64,000 nt of DNA from Mesorhizobium sp. ORS 3359 (lineage in GTDB: Bacteria > Pseudomonadota > Alphaproteobacteria > Rhizobiales > Rhizobiaceae), in the NCBI GenBank assembly GCA_000824845.1, contig CCNC01000200.1, positions 18,328-82,327 of the forward strand, given 5' to 3'. Shown here piece after piece: positions 50,948 through 60,311 of the stretch (position 1 is its first letter; each line of letters begins with the position of its first letter). The position numbers and the translations under genes were made by a program. The notes beneath the pieces were generated by a model. The model made no database searches. It was not told the DNA's origin and saw only the letters and a program-made list of their open reading frames with translations.

Positions 50948-51844
50948 ATGGAAAAACTCTCCGAAATCGCGGCCTTGATTGCCCGGCACGTCTCCAAGGA
51001 TGGCTTCCACGCCACCCCTCTTGAACGTGTGACGCTTGTTCGATCCTCCACCGTGACAATGCCAATGCCGAATGTTTACCGGCCGCAACTGTGCCTCGTC
51101 GCGCAGGGGCGCAAGGAGGTCATGCTGGGCGATCGCGTGTTCACATACGCACCGGGGCGCTATGGGGTCGTGACCTACGACCTGCCAGCCACAGGCCATG
51201 TGGTCGAGGCGACGCCCGACAAGCCCTATCTCTGCCTGTACCTCGATTTCGATCCGGTCATGCTGGGGGACTTGGCACAGCGCGTGCCCCCGCCGGGAAC
51301 GCCCTCCTTGCCCATAGGCAAGACGGTGTCCGGAGCCGGCTGCAGCCTGCTCGACGCGGTCCTGCGCCTGCTGCGCCTGCTCGACGATCCGCCGGCGCTG
51401 CCCGTGCTCGGCCCGCTCGCCGAGCAGGAAATTCTCTATCGCCTGCTTGCCGGCCCGGACGGCGCCAGGATGCGCCACATCACCTCCAGCCAGGGCCGGG
51501 TGGCCCAGGTCGGCCGTGCCATCGCCTGGATCGGGCAGAACTTCCGGGAACGGTTCAGCATCGAGCGGCTTGCCGCGGAAGTCGGCATGAGCCCGTCGAG
51601 CCTGCACGAGCATTTTCGCGCCGTGACGGCGATGACACCGCTGCAATTCCAAAAACAGCTCAGGCTGCAGGACGCGCGCAGCCTGATGCTGGTCCAGGAC
51701 ATAGATGCGACGACCGCCGCCTTCCGCGTGGGATACGAAAGCCCGTCGCAGTTCAGCCGCGAATACCGCCGCCATTTTGGCGAACCGCCGGCGCGCGACA
51801 TAGCCCGCTTGCGCGCCTCACCGGGCCTGGCGGTGGTCGCTTGA
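50948..51844 (+). CDS. AraC family transcriptional regulator
   Basis: 298 residues from the ATG at 50948; the longer open frame upstream lacks coding character. The N-terminal cupin-like AraC_N domain (RPQLCLVAQGRKEVMLGD) and the C-terminal double helix-turn-helix (about 200-290: RFSIERLAAEVGMSPSSLHEHFRAVTAMTPLQFQKQLRL and AAFRVGYESPSQFSREYRRHFG) are clear. Probable activator of the divergent aldo/keto reductase. Confidence 0.93.
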   Translation: MEKLSEIAALIARHVSKDGFHATPLERVTLVRSSTVTMPMPNVYRPQLCLVAQGRKEVMLGDRVFTYAPGRYGVVTYDLPATGHVVEATPDKPYLCLYLDFDPVMLGDLAQRVPPPGTPSLPIGKTVSGAGCSLLDAVLRLLRLLDDPPALPVLGPLAEQEILYRLLAGPDGARMRHITSSQGRVAQVGRAIAWIGQNFRERFSIERLAAEVGMSPSSLHEHFRAVTAMTPLQFQKQLRLQDARSLMLVQDIDATTAAFRVGYESPSQFSREYRRHFGEPPARDIARLRASPGLAVVA

Positions 51845-51884
51845 GGTTCCCCTTGCCGGGGCGCGTTCATGCAGCACCAAACCA

Positions 51885-51938
51885 ATTGCAAAATAAAATC
51901 AGTTGGCCTAACCTGAACCGATTGCACAATGCAATCGG
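51885..51938. promoter_or_regulatory. Two related operator-like sites before the DHFR-like gene
   Basis: Site 1 ATTGCA-A-AAT-AA-AATC (51885-51900) and site 2 ATTGCA-C-AAT-GC-AATC (51921-51936) share the same layout 36 bases apart. Site 2 lies in a perfect inverted repeat CCGATTGC-ACAAT-GCAATCGG (51918-51938). The next start is 30 bases on, so binding would block transcription. The regulator is not obvious; an unlinked ArsR or MarR protein is possible. Confidence 0.6.
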
Positions 51939-51968
51939 ATCGCGCGAATGCCATGTGAGGAACAGGCA

Positions 51969-52499
<531 letters not shown>

Positions 52500-52520
52500 T
52501 TTCGCGACGGTCTCCGGTGG

Positions 52521-53357
52521 TCAGGTGAGCCGGACGATCTTGAAGCCCTCGACCTCCTTGACGACCGGATGGCCCTTCCAGCGCTCGACATCGTGCAGCA
52601 CGACAAGCTTGGACAGGTCGCCGCCAAGCTCGTCATTCATCTTGTCGATGGTTTTCAGCTGCTCCCAGACGCTGCCCACCGCATTGTTGAGCGGGACATA
52701 GACGCCGTCGTGATTGTGCCCGGTGAACTGGCGGCGCGAATAGACGCAATCGCCGGAGATGACGCGGCGGCCGGCATCGGTGTCGACGAGCACGAATTGC
52801 TGGCCGATCGTGTGGCCGCTGCCAAGCCGCGCATGGATGCCGGGCAGGATGTTGTCCTTGTCGCCGTCGATGAGCGTCACGCGATGCTCGATCGAGGCTT
52901 CGAGGGCGGTGCGCAAATTGTCGGGATCGATGATGGCGGTCAGATGCGCGAAGCGTTTCGGCAGCGCGATCGCCTCATACCACGAAAGCAGTTCGCTCTT
53001 CTGGATGTGGATATGCGCGCGCGGGAATTCGGCGATCGAGCCCATATGGTCGAAATGCGCATGGGTGACCACGATGTCGCTGATCTGATCGGGTGCGATG
53101 TCGAGCGCCGCCAGCATCCGCACCGGCGAGATCCATGTCGGGATGCCGAACTTCTGCGAGAAGCTGTGGTCGTCCTGCATGAAGCCGCTATCGATCAGCA
53201 CATTGCGTTCGCCGTTGCGCGCGAGCACGAAGGAGAAGGGCAGGTCGACCACGCCGTCATTGTACATGCCGCTGATGAGATCGACCCAGGGCTGTTCCCT
53301 GGAGCGCGCATATTCCAGCACGAAGACTTGCCATGTCGCGGATTGCGGAACGGTCAT
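52521..53357 (-). CDS. Metallo-beta-lactamase-fold lactonase-like hydrolase
   Basis: 278 residues. Zinc motif THAHFDHMG (His99, His101, Asp103, His104), GHTIGQQ (His) and GDCVYSR (bridging Asp): the layout of N-acyl-homoserine lactone lactonases. It is the last gene of a minus-strand operon with an RbsABC-type sugar importer (17-base gap), so hydrolysis of a sugar lactone brought in by the transporter is as likely as quorum quenching. GGAGG lies 9 bases before the ATG. Confidence 0.88.
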   Translation of the reverse strand: MTVPQSATWQVFVLEYARSREQPWVDLISGMYNDGVVDLPFSFVLARNGERNVLIDSGFMQDDHSFSQKFGIPTWISPVRMLAALDIAPDQISDIVVTHAHFDHMGSIAEFPRAHIHIQKSELLSWYEAIALPKRFAHLTAIIDPDNLRTALEASIEHRVTLIDGDKDNILPGIHARLGSGHTIGQQFVLVDTDAGRRVISGDCVYSRRQFTGHNHDGVYVPLNNAVGSVWEQLKTIDKMNDELGGDLSKLVVLHDVERWKGHPVVKEVEGFKIVRLT

Positions 53358-53374
53358 CGGCATTCTCCTCCAAT

Positions 53375-54367
53375 TCAGCTTTCGGCAAGCGAGCGGCCAA
53401 GGCTGGCGAGCCCGACCGCGACAATCAGGATGGCGCCCTGGAACACGAATTGCGAGAAGGTCGGCGCGCCGAAGATGTTGAGCCCGTTGAAGCCGAGCAC
53501 GATGATGAGCGCGCCGATGAAGGTGCCCAATATGTGGAACTCGCCGTCGCGCAGCGTGGCCGATCCGAGGAAGACGGCGGCGAAGGCGGTCAGCAGATAG
53601 GAATCGGCGGCATTGGTCGTGCCGCTGCCGAGCCGGGCGGCAAGCAAGGTTCCGGTGAGAGCCGCGCACATGCCGGAAAGCACGAAGCCGAGGATCTTGA
53701 TGCGGTCGACATTGATGCCGGCGAGCCGGGCCGCGGCGGGGTTGCCGCCGACCGCCTGGATCTCCTGGCCGATCGCGGTGCGTTCGACCAGCAACCACAG
53801 GCCGCCGAACACCAGCGCCATGAAGATGATCGGGTTGGGGATGCCGAACAGCCAGCGCCCCAGCGCCAGTTGCAGGAAGGCTTCCGGCACGCCGGAGACG
53901 ATCGGCACGCCTGCCGAATAGGCGAATGAGAGGCCGACCAGCACGGTGCCGACGCCGAGCGTGGCGATCACCGAATTGACCTTGAGCTTGGTGACGATCA
54001 CGCCGTTGACGACACCGATGAGGGCGCCGAGCGCGAGCACGATCAGAACCGCCACCGGGATCGGCAAATGGTTTGCCACGATCAACCCGGTGACGAGCAC
54101 GCCGTGCAGGCTGGCGGCATAGCCGACCGAGAGGTCGAGCTCGCCGACGATCACGGCCATGGTCAGCCCGCCGGCGATGATCATGGCGAGGGATGCCTGG
54201 CTCAGCACGTTGATGAAATTATTGTAGGTCGGAAAGGCGTGCGGCGACAGGAACGAGAAGACCAGGATCATCACGAGCAGGCCGATGATCGTGCCATAGC
54301 GCGCGAAAACACCGAGCGCGGCCCTGGTGCCGGGCGAGAGGCGTCGCCTGTAGCCGGCGTCACTCAT
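53375..54367 (-). CDS. Sugar ABC transporter permease, RbsC-like
   Basis: 330 residues, about 9-10 transmembrane helices, with the RbsC/BPD_transp_2 features GELDLSVGYAASLHGV, NGVIVTKLKVNSVIATLG and the cytoplasmic coupling loop GGNPAAARLAGINVDRIKI. The start overlaps the ATPase stop by 4 bp. Forms the membrane channel of the importer. Confidence 0.95.
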   Translation of the reverse strand: MSDAGYRRRLSPGTRAALGVFARYGTIIGLLVMILVFSFLSPHAFPTYNNFINVLSQASLAMIIAGGLTMAVIVGELDLSVGYAASLHGVLVTGLIVANHLPIPVAVLIVLALGALIGVVNGVIVTKLKVNSVIATLGVGTVLVGLSFAYSAGVPIVSGVPEAFLQLALGRWLFGIPNPIIFMALVFGGLWLLVERTAIGQEIQAVGGNPAAARLAGINVDRIKILGFVLSGMCAALTGTLLAARLGSGTTNAADSYLLTAFAAVFLGSATLRDGEFHILGTFIGALIIVLGFNGLNIFGAPTFSQFVFQGAILIVAVGLASLGRSLAES

Positions 54368-55917
54368 GCGGAAACCCTTTCTTCGGTTAAGGCATAGCTT
54401 GCCTCGATGATGGCGCTGCGGGTGAGGTCGGTGCCGGCGAGCTCACGCACGATCCGTCCTTCCGCCATCACCAGGACCCGGTCGCACAGATCGGGGAGCT
54501 CGTCCGGTTCGGACGAGATGACGAGCACGGCCATGCCGTGTCCGGCGAGCTCGCGGATGAGACGGTGGATTTCCCCGCGAGCGCCGATATCGACGCCGCG
54601 CGTCGGCTCGTCGAGGATGAGGACCTTCGGCTTCGAGCGCAGCCAGCGGCCGATGACGACCTTCTGCTGGTTGCCGCCGGAAAGCCGCCCGACCGGCTGT
54701 TCCGGCGAACTGGCCTTGATTGACAGGTCGCGGATCGTAGCCTGCGCCAGCCGCGCGCGCTTGCGCGGGCTGATGAAGGGCAGGACCGGGCTGGCGAGCA
54801 GAGGCGTGAGATTGCCGAGGCTGAGATTGAAGGCGATGGATTTGTCCAGCAGCAGCCCCTCCGTGCGGCGCTCCTCCGGCACAAGGCCCATCCCGGCGCG
54901 CACCGCGCCGGCCGGCGTGCGCGGGACGAACGGTCTTCCCTCTATCGTCATGGTGCCGGCATCGGGCCGGTCGGCGCCGTAGAGCAGTCGCGCGAGTTCG
55001 CTGCGCCCGGCGCCGACAAGGCCGCCGAGCCCGAGCACCTCGCCGCGGCGGAGGTCGAAGCTTGCTTCCTCCACGCGCGGCAGGCGGCGCAGGCCCCGCA
55101 CGGACAGCACGATCTCGCCGCCCGTCGCCTCGCGCGACTTGGGCAGGTGCTCGACCGCCCCGCCAACGATTGCCTGGACCAGCCCGCGCCGGGTCAGGTC
55201 GGGGCCGCCGAGGACCGCCACCGATCGGCCATCGCGGAAAACGGTGACCCGACTGCACAGATCGAGGATCTCATCCAGCCGGTGCGAGACGTAGAGCACC
55301 GCCACGCCCGCCGCCGAAAGCCCCCGGATGATGGAGAAGAGCTTGCGGCATTCGCCTGCCGACAGCGAAGCGGTCGGCTCGTCCATGACGATGAGGCGCG
55401 CCTTCCACACCAGCGCGCGGGCGATGCTGATCAGCCAGTTCTCTGCCGTCGACAGGCTCTTGGCCGCGGCATCGAGCGGCGCGGTTAGGCCAACGCGCTC
55501 GATGATAGGCGCGACGTCGCGCTGGATCGCGCTCCAGTCGACCAGGCCGAGCCGCGTCTTCTTCTTGGGCAGGCCGAGCATGATGTTCTCGAGCACCGTC
55601 ATATCCGGCACGAAGGCCAGCTCCTGATGGATGAAGCTCATGCCGAGCCCGCTTGCCGCGTGCGGCGACAGGATCGCCACCGGCCTGTCCTCGATCGCGA
55701 TCTCGCCCGTGTCCGGCTGGGTCACGCCGGCCAGGATGCGGATCAATGTCGACTTGCCGGCGCCGTTGGCGCCGACCAGCCCGTGCACTTCGCCGGGCAG
55801 CACGGAGAGCGACGCGCCGCGCAGCGCCTGCGCTCCTCCGTAGGATTTGCTGATCGCATTCGCCGCCACGAACGGCACCGCCGGCGGCGCCGCCATCGCT
55901 GTCGGGACTGGGTTCAT
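54364..55917 (-). CDS. Sugar ABC transporter ATP-binding protein, RbsA-like
   Basis: 517 residues with two tandem nucleotide-binding domains. Domain 1 has a Walker A (GANGAGKST, about 50-58), an atypical signature LSTAENWLISIARAL and Walker B LIVMDEPTASL. Domain 2 has a degenerate Walker A (GLVGAGRSEL), signature LSGGNQQKVVIGRWL and LILDEPTRGVD. This double architecture defines the RbsA/MglA class. Confidence 0.96.
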   Translation of the reverse strand: MNPVPTAMAAPPAVPFVAANAISKSYGGAQALRGASLSVLPGEVHGLVGANGAGKSTLIRILAGVTQPDTGEIAIEDRPVAILSPHAASGLGMSFIHQELAFVPDMTVLENIMLGLPKKKTRLGLVDWSAIQRDVAPIIERVGLTAPLDAAAKSLSTAENWLISIARALVWKARLIVMDEPTASLSAGECRKLFSIIRGLSAAGVAVLYVSHRLDEILDLCSRVTVFRDGRSVAVLGGPDLTRRGLVQAIVGGAVEHLPKSREATGGEIVLSVRGLRRLPRVEEASFDLRRGEVLGLGGLVGAGRSELARLLYGADRPDAGTMTIEGRPFVPRTPAGAVRAGMGLVPEERRTEGLLLDKSIAFNLSLGNLTPLLASPVLPFISPRKRARLAQATIRDLSIKASSPEQPVGRLSGGNQQKVVIGRWLRSKPKVLILDEPTRGVDIGARGEIHRLIRELAGHGMAVLVISSEPDELPDLCDRVLVMAEGRIVRELAGTDLTRSAIIEASYALTEERVSA

Positions 55918-55936
55918 GGGTGAAGCGTTGAGGTTC

Positions 55937-56872
55937 CTATTTCATGGCGTCCGGATGCTTGGCGATGAAGTCGTCGATAGTGTCCTTGGTGACGAGCACC
56001 GCGGGCACCTCCACCGCCTTCGGCGTCCAGTCCGCGCCGGCCTTGCGGATCTCCGGCAGCAGTTTGATCATATTGTAGCCTTCTGTATAGCTGTCCTGCC
56101 AGGCGGTCGCGGTCATGAAGCCGTTCTTGATGTTCTCCAGCGCCTGCGCGTTGCCGTTGACGCCATAGACCTTGACGTCATCGCGGCCCTGCGCCCTGAG
56201 CGAGCCGATGGCGCCGATCGCCGGATCGTCCCAGCAGCCCCAGATGGCGAGATTCTCCTGGCCCGCCGGGTGCGAGGCCAGCCAGGCATTGGCATATTGC
56301 GCGCCATCCTCGAAATAGCCGGGGATGCGCACCTCGTTCTTGGTGACCTTGATGTCGGGATTGGCCGCGAGCGCCTTGTCGAGCTCGACCTCGCGGTTCC
56401 GGCAGACCTCGCCGGTGTGATAGGTCAGCGCCAGGATGGAGCCCTTGCCGCCCATCGTCTTCAGCATCAGCTCATTGACCGGCACCACCATCGGCCCGCC
56501 CGAGCCATTGGTGGCGGCGACCGAGCTTCCGAGCCCGCCACCCCAGGTGACGACCGGGATATTGGCCGACTTGGCGCCCTGGAGCCCTGCCCCGATCGAG
56601 GAATAGGGAAACACCATATCGACGATTGCCGCCGAGCCGCGCTGCGCGAAATTCTGGATCGCGGCATTCGCCTGGTCGGCGCTGCCTGCCGCATCGATGA
56701 CCGAAACGTCCCAGCCTATCTCCTTGGCGGCCGCCTTGGCGCCAACGATGTAGCGCGCGTTATTCGCCTCGGTTGCCGAGATCGAGACGATGCCGACCAG
56801 CGGCGTGTCCGCCCGAGCGGGAACCGCTGCGGCCGCGGCCGTCAACGCAGCCCCAATGACTATCCACTTCAT
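55937..56872 (-). CDS. Periplasmic sugar-binding protein of the ABC importer
   Basis: 311 residues from the ATG at 56872, preceded by an ideal GGGAGGAGATC. Signal peptide (1-22, ending PARA), then a Peripla_BP_4 domain with VGIVSISATEANNARYI, the domain-crossing block around GGGLGSS, GCWDDPAIGAIGSL (with the Asp typical of sugar contact) and VYGVNGNAQALENIKNG. First gene of the importer operon, divergent from the LacI regulator. The ligand is unknown; the sequence is not close to ribose- or xylose-binding proteins by eye. Confidence 0.93.
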   Translation of the reverse strand: MKWIVIGAALTAAAAAVPARADTPLVGIVSISATEANNARYIVGAKAAAKEIGWDVSVIDAAGSADQANAAIQNFAQRGSAAIVDMVFPYSSIGAGLQGAKSANIPVVTWGGGLGSSVAATNGSGGPMVVPVNELMLKTMGGKGSILALTYHTGEVCRNREVELDKALAANPDIKVTKNEVRIPGYFEDGAQYANAWLASHPAGQENLAIWGCWDDPAIGAIGSLRAQGRDDVKVYGVNGNAQALENIKNGFMTATAWQDSYTEGYNMIKLLPEIRKAGADWTPKAVEVPAVLVTKDTIDDFIAKHPDAMK

Positions 56873-57004
56873 GATCTCCTCCCTTGACGTCACGGCGCCT
56901 ACCTCGCCGAACCGTTTCGCTAGATTATGCGGATAACAACGGCAATCAAGCAAATTTTCAGCGATTTGGCCTAGACAAAGCCCATCACGGCGACCAAAAC
57001 TTAA

Positions 57005-57016
57005 CTAATCGATTAG
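57005..57016. promoter_or_regulatory. 12-bp LacI-type operator
   Basis: CTAATCGATTAG is a perfect palindrome with a central CG, the hallmark of LacI-family sites. It lies 11 bases before the lacI-type start and 132 bases before the importer gene, so it can serve both. Confidence 0.75.
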
Positions 57017-57027
57017 CTGGGTTCGCT

Positions 57028-58086
57028 GTGGCCACCATAAAGGACGTCGCTCGCAAGGCAGAGGTATCGACGGCAACGGTGTCGGCGGTGATCAACGATT
57101 CCGCTTATGTGAGCCCGGAATTGCGTGCCCGCGTCCTGGCCGCCGTCCGCGACCTCAGCTATGCGCCCTCGCTCGCCGCGCGGAACCTGAAGCGTGGGCG
57201 CAGCCAGTTGATCGCCCTGGTCGTGGCCGATCTCGCCAACCCCTTCTTCTCGCGCGTCGTATGGGCCGCGGAAGCGGCGGTCGCCGCCTGGGGCTACTCG
57301 CTGCTGATCTTCAACAGCGACGAGAAGCCGGAGGTCGAGCGTCGCATCCTCGCCCGCGTGCGCACACTCTCCTGCGACGGGGTGATTCTGGTCCCGGTCG
57401 GCGACTCGACGGAGCATCTGCAGAACGATCCCGACGGCAAACCGATCCCGACCGTGCTGTTCGGCCGTACCGTCGCCGGTGACAGGTCGGACACGGTGAC
57501 GATCGACAACATATCGGCCGGCAGGCAGGCGACGGAATATCTGCTCGATCTCGGCCATACCCGCCTCGGCACGATCACCGGCCCGCTGCATGTCACCACC
57601 GGGCGGGGCCGCCTCGACGGGATGCTGGCGGCCATGCGGTCGCGAGGCCTGACGCTTGAATCGCGCTATATACGCTCGGGCGAGTTCCGTGAGGATGCCG
57701 CCTATTCGGTAGCGCGCAGCCTGTTGGAACAGCCGGCGCGGCCAACGGCGCTCTATGTCGCGAGCGGTCTGATGGCGCTCGGCGTGATGCGGGCAGTCGC
57801 GGATCTCGGCCTGCGCTGTCCGGGCGACATCTCCATCGCTTCCACCGACACCATCCCTGGCATCGGAGGCTTGCGTCCGCGCTTGACGCGCACCGAGCAT
57901 CCTCTCGTCGACATGACCAACGAGGCGGTGCGGCTGCTCGTCGATCAGATCAGGCGTGGCGGTCCTGCCGAACCGCGCAATGTCGTCTTCCAGCCCTCGC
58001 TGGTGGTCGGCGACAGCTGCGCGCCGATCGTGGCGCAACCCGTGGCGTCGCCGCCCAGCTCCGCCCCAATGGGCCCTGCGCCCTGA
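57028..58086 (+). CDS. LacI family transcriptional regulator
   Basis: 352 residues from a GTG at 57028 (VATIKDVARKAEVSTATVS). Helix-turn-helix plus hinge helix (about 1-55, LAARNLKRGRS) and a periplasmic-binding-like effector domain. The open frame upstream to 56884 would precede the helix-turn-helix by 48 residues and is not coding. Probable repressor of the divergent sugar importer and lactonase-like gene, responding to the sugar. Confidence 0.94.
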   Translation: MATIKDVARKAEVSTATVSAVINDSAYVSPELRARVLAAVRDLSYAPSLAARNLKRGRSQLIALVVADLANPFFSRVVWAAEAAVAAWGYSLLIFNSDEKPEVERRILARVRTLSCDGVILVPVGDSTEHLQNDPDGKPIPTVLFGRTVAGDRSDTVTIDNISAGRQATEYLLDLGHTRLGTITGPLHVTTGRGRLDGMLAAMRSRGLTLESRYIRSGEFREDAAYSVARSLLEQPARPTALYVASGLMALGVMRAVADLGLRCPGDISIASTDTIPGIGGLRPRLTRTEHPLVDMTNEAVRLLVDQIRRGGPAEPRNVVFQPSLVVGDSCAPIVAQPVASPPSSAPMGPAP

Positions 58087-58153
58087 TCCGATCGAGGCTT
58101 GTGTCCTCGGGCGACCCCCATCCTTCGCCTCGACGGCAGAAATTCGTAGGGTC

Positions 58154-59332
58154 TCAGCCCGCCTGCGGGGCCGTTCGGGCCTGCACGGGCAGGCGGCGTT
58201 CGAACCCCCACAAAAGGGCCGGGCAGGCTAGAAGAGCCGCCGAGCCGAGGCCCAGCGCCGCGCCGGCGCTGCCCGTCCAAAGCGCAAGCTTGCCGCCGAG
58301 CCAAGGCGCGACCAGCATCGTGGCGTAGTAGACCGTGTAGAAGAGCCCCATTCCCAGCGCCCGTGTGGCCGGCGCCAGCACCCGCGCCGGCAGGCTCATG
58401 ATCGCTCCAGCCGGCAGCCCGCAGACCAGGCCGAGCACTATCATAGTGGGCAGCACCGCTGAACCGCGCCATAGCAAGAGGACCAAGGCCGCGAAAGCGA
58501 GACAGCTTATCGCCAGCATGGCGTTGCGGCTCCTGCTCTGATCCGCGAGGTAGCCTCCCAGCGGAACCGAAAGAGCCGCGAGCCACAGCACGATGCTGAC
58601 GGCCGAACCGGCGGCGGCGGTCGACCAGCCGCGCTCGACCAGCATCGACGGCGCGAAACTGAAGATCATGGCGAAGCCGACATTGTAGAAAGCCCAGATC
58701 AAACCCGCCAGCAGCACGGCCCAGACAGCAGGCTTCGCAAGCCGAGAGCCTTCCGCCGAAGCCGGAGCGGCGGCGGGTCCGGGTGGCTGGTAGAGGAATC
58801 CCACCAGCGCAAGCGCCGCGACGATGAGCGCCATCACGGCAATCTGCGTGCCCGCTATGCCGAATTCCGCCCCTATCAGCGGCAGCCCCGCGAGCGTGAG
58901 GGCGATGCCCAGCGGCCAAGAGTTGATGAAGATCGCCATCGCCGTGGCGATCCGCCGGCCCGTGAACCAGTCGACGACCATCTTGGTCATCAGCACGTTC
59001 AGCAGCACGCCTCCGACCCCGGAGATCAACCGTCCCGCGATCTGCGCGCTCCATGCGGTCGAGGTAAAAAGCAGCGTCTCGCCGGCCAGCATCATCGCCA
59101 GGCCGGCGAGCACGCTTGCCTTGTCGCCGAAGCGCCTGCCGATCGCGCCGCCGGGAAGCGCCAACGCAACGCCCGGGGCGAAGTACAGACCAATGAGCAC
59201 GCCGATGTCGGCGAGGTTTGCGTCGAGCGCCTTGCCGAGTTCCGGCGCGATGGCCGCGATGCTCTGGAATTGCACCGCCATCGCGGCGCGGGCGACGAAC
59301 AGAACGGCAAGGATGGTCCAGCTGCTGGGCAT
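58154..59332 (-). CDS. MFS transporter, CynX/NimT-like
   Basis: 392 residues and about 12 transmembrane helices. A motif A-like loop GGAIGRRFGDKAS in the first half and GGYLADQSRSR in the second. CAGGAGCAG precedes the start. The arrangement resembles the CynX/2-nitroimidazole transporter group. Convergent with the LacI gene; substrate unknown. Confidence 0.87.
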   Translation of the reverse strand: MPSSWTILAVLFVARAAMAVQFQSIAAIAPELGKALDANLADIGVLIGLYFAPGVALALPGGAIGRRFGDKASVLAGLAMMLAGETLLFTSTAWSAQIAGRLISGVGGVLLNVLMTKMVVDWFTGRRIATAMAIFINSWPLGIALTLAGLPLIGAEFGIAGTQIAVMALIVAALALVGFLYQPPGPAAAPASAEGSRLAKPAVWAVLLAGLIWAFYNVGFAMIFSFAPSMLVERGWSTAAAGSAVSIVLWLAALSVPLGGYLADQSRSRNAMLAISCLAFAALVLLLWRGSAVLPTMIVLGLVCGLPAGAIMSLPARVLAPATRALGMGLFYTVYYATMLVAPWLGGKLALWTGSAGAALGLGSAALLACPALLWGFERRLPVQARTAPQAG

Positions 59333-59513
59333 GGCACTGCTCCTGCTGAGGCACCTGGCGGCACGACTGCGGTAGAAAGCAACGAAGCTCTGGCGATCGA
59401 TCTCCCGGATAATGCACTATTCGGCCCGCTCGGGAAGCCATCTGTCGCCTGGCACGAAAGCCCCCATCGCCAGCGCCAAGACGGCGCTCCCTCATCGACC
59501 TCAAGACTCATCG

Positions 59514-59542
59514 TTGACATATATTCACAACAGATATATGTA
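59514..59542 (+). promoter_or_regulatory. Sigma-70-like promoter overlapped by an inverted repeat
   Basis: TTGACA (59514-59519), a 17-base spacer and TATGTA (59537-59542). The perfect inverted repeat ACATATAT (59517-59524)/ATATATGT (59534-59541), with a 9-base spacer, covers the whole core promoter. A regulator bound there would block RNA polymerase; the Nudix regulator encoded 25 bases downstream is the obvious candidate. Confidence 0.78.
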
Positions 59543-59566
59543 CTTTGCATATTAGTGGAGCGTTCG

Positions 59567-60298
59567 ATGAACGAGACCGATTTCCTCAAGGATTACGACC
59601 CGAGCGCCTTCCAGCGGCCCTCGGTGGCGGTCGACCTTGTGCTGCTCGGTATCCGCGCCGGCCGGCCTGCCGTGCTGCTGGTCAAGCGCGACCAGCTTCC
59701 GCATGCGGGGCGCTGGGCGCTGCCGGGCGGCTTTGTCGGCATCGACGAATCCCTCGACGCGGCCGCCGCGCGCGTGCTGCGCGAAAAGGCCGGCATGGGC
59801 GAGGCGCATCTCGAGCAGCTCTACACGTTCGGCGCGGTGGAACGCGATCCGCGCATGCGCATCATCAGCGTCGCCTATCTGGCGCTGCTCACCGAGCAGG
59901 CCTTCGACGCTGCGCTCGGCGCGAAGCCGGCGCTGCTGCCGGCCGCGATCCATGCGGCCCGGGCCGGAGAGACCGGCGGGCCGGTCGATATGCTCTCGCC
60001 GGACGGCGAAAAACTGACCCTCGCTTTCGACCATGCCGATATCCTGGCGACTGCGATGCTCAGGCTGCGCGGCAAGCTCGACTATTCCGATGTCGCCTTC
60101 GCGCTGCTGCCCGAATTCTTCACGTTGCGGCAGCTGCAGGACGTGCATGAGGCGATCCTGGGCACGTCGCTCAACAAGCCGGCCTTCCGCCGGCGCCAAC
60201 TCGACAAGGGCTGGCTGATGGCGACCGGCGCCTATGAATCGGGCGCCGCCTTCCGCCCGGCCGAGCTCTATCGTTTCCAACGTCTCATGGCTGATTGA
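59567..60298 (+). CDS. NrtR-like Nudix-domain transcriptional regulator
   Basis: 243 residues: an N-terminal Nudix domain (about 15-150) and a C-terminal winged helix (about 160-240: LDYSDVAFALLPEFFTLRQLQDVHEAILGTSLNKPAFRRR), the NrtR architecture. NrtR proteins repress NAD-metabolism genes and sense ADP-ribose or related compounds. The Nudix box is degenerate: E61 and E73 remain but the Glu expected at 70 is Val and that at 74 is Lys, so catalysis is doubtful and a sensor role is favoured. First gene of an operon with an SPFH protein and a NAD-kinase-like protein. The start at 59567 follows a GTGGAGC ribosome-binding site. Confidence 0.88.
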   Translation: MNETDFLKDYDPSAFQRPSVAVDLVLLGIRAGRPAVLLVKRDQLPHAGRWALPGGFVGIDESLDAAAARVLREKAGMGEAHLEQLYTFGAVERDPRMRIISVAYLALLTEQAFDAALGAKPALLPAAIHAARAGETGGPVDMLSPDGEKLTLAFDHADILATAMLRLRGKLDYSDVAFALLPEFFTLRQLQDVHEAILGTSLNKPAFRRRQLDKGWLMATGAYESGAAFRPAELYRFQRLMAD

Positions 60299-60311
60299 GG
60301 GAGAGACCATC

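Noticed and set aside
57945..59504. 519-residue minus-strand frame overlapping lacI and the MFS gene
   Set aside because: Out-of-phase shadow of the MFS gene and antisense to lacI.
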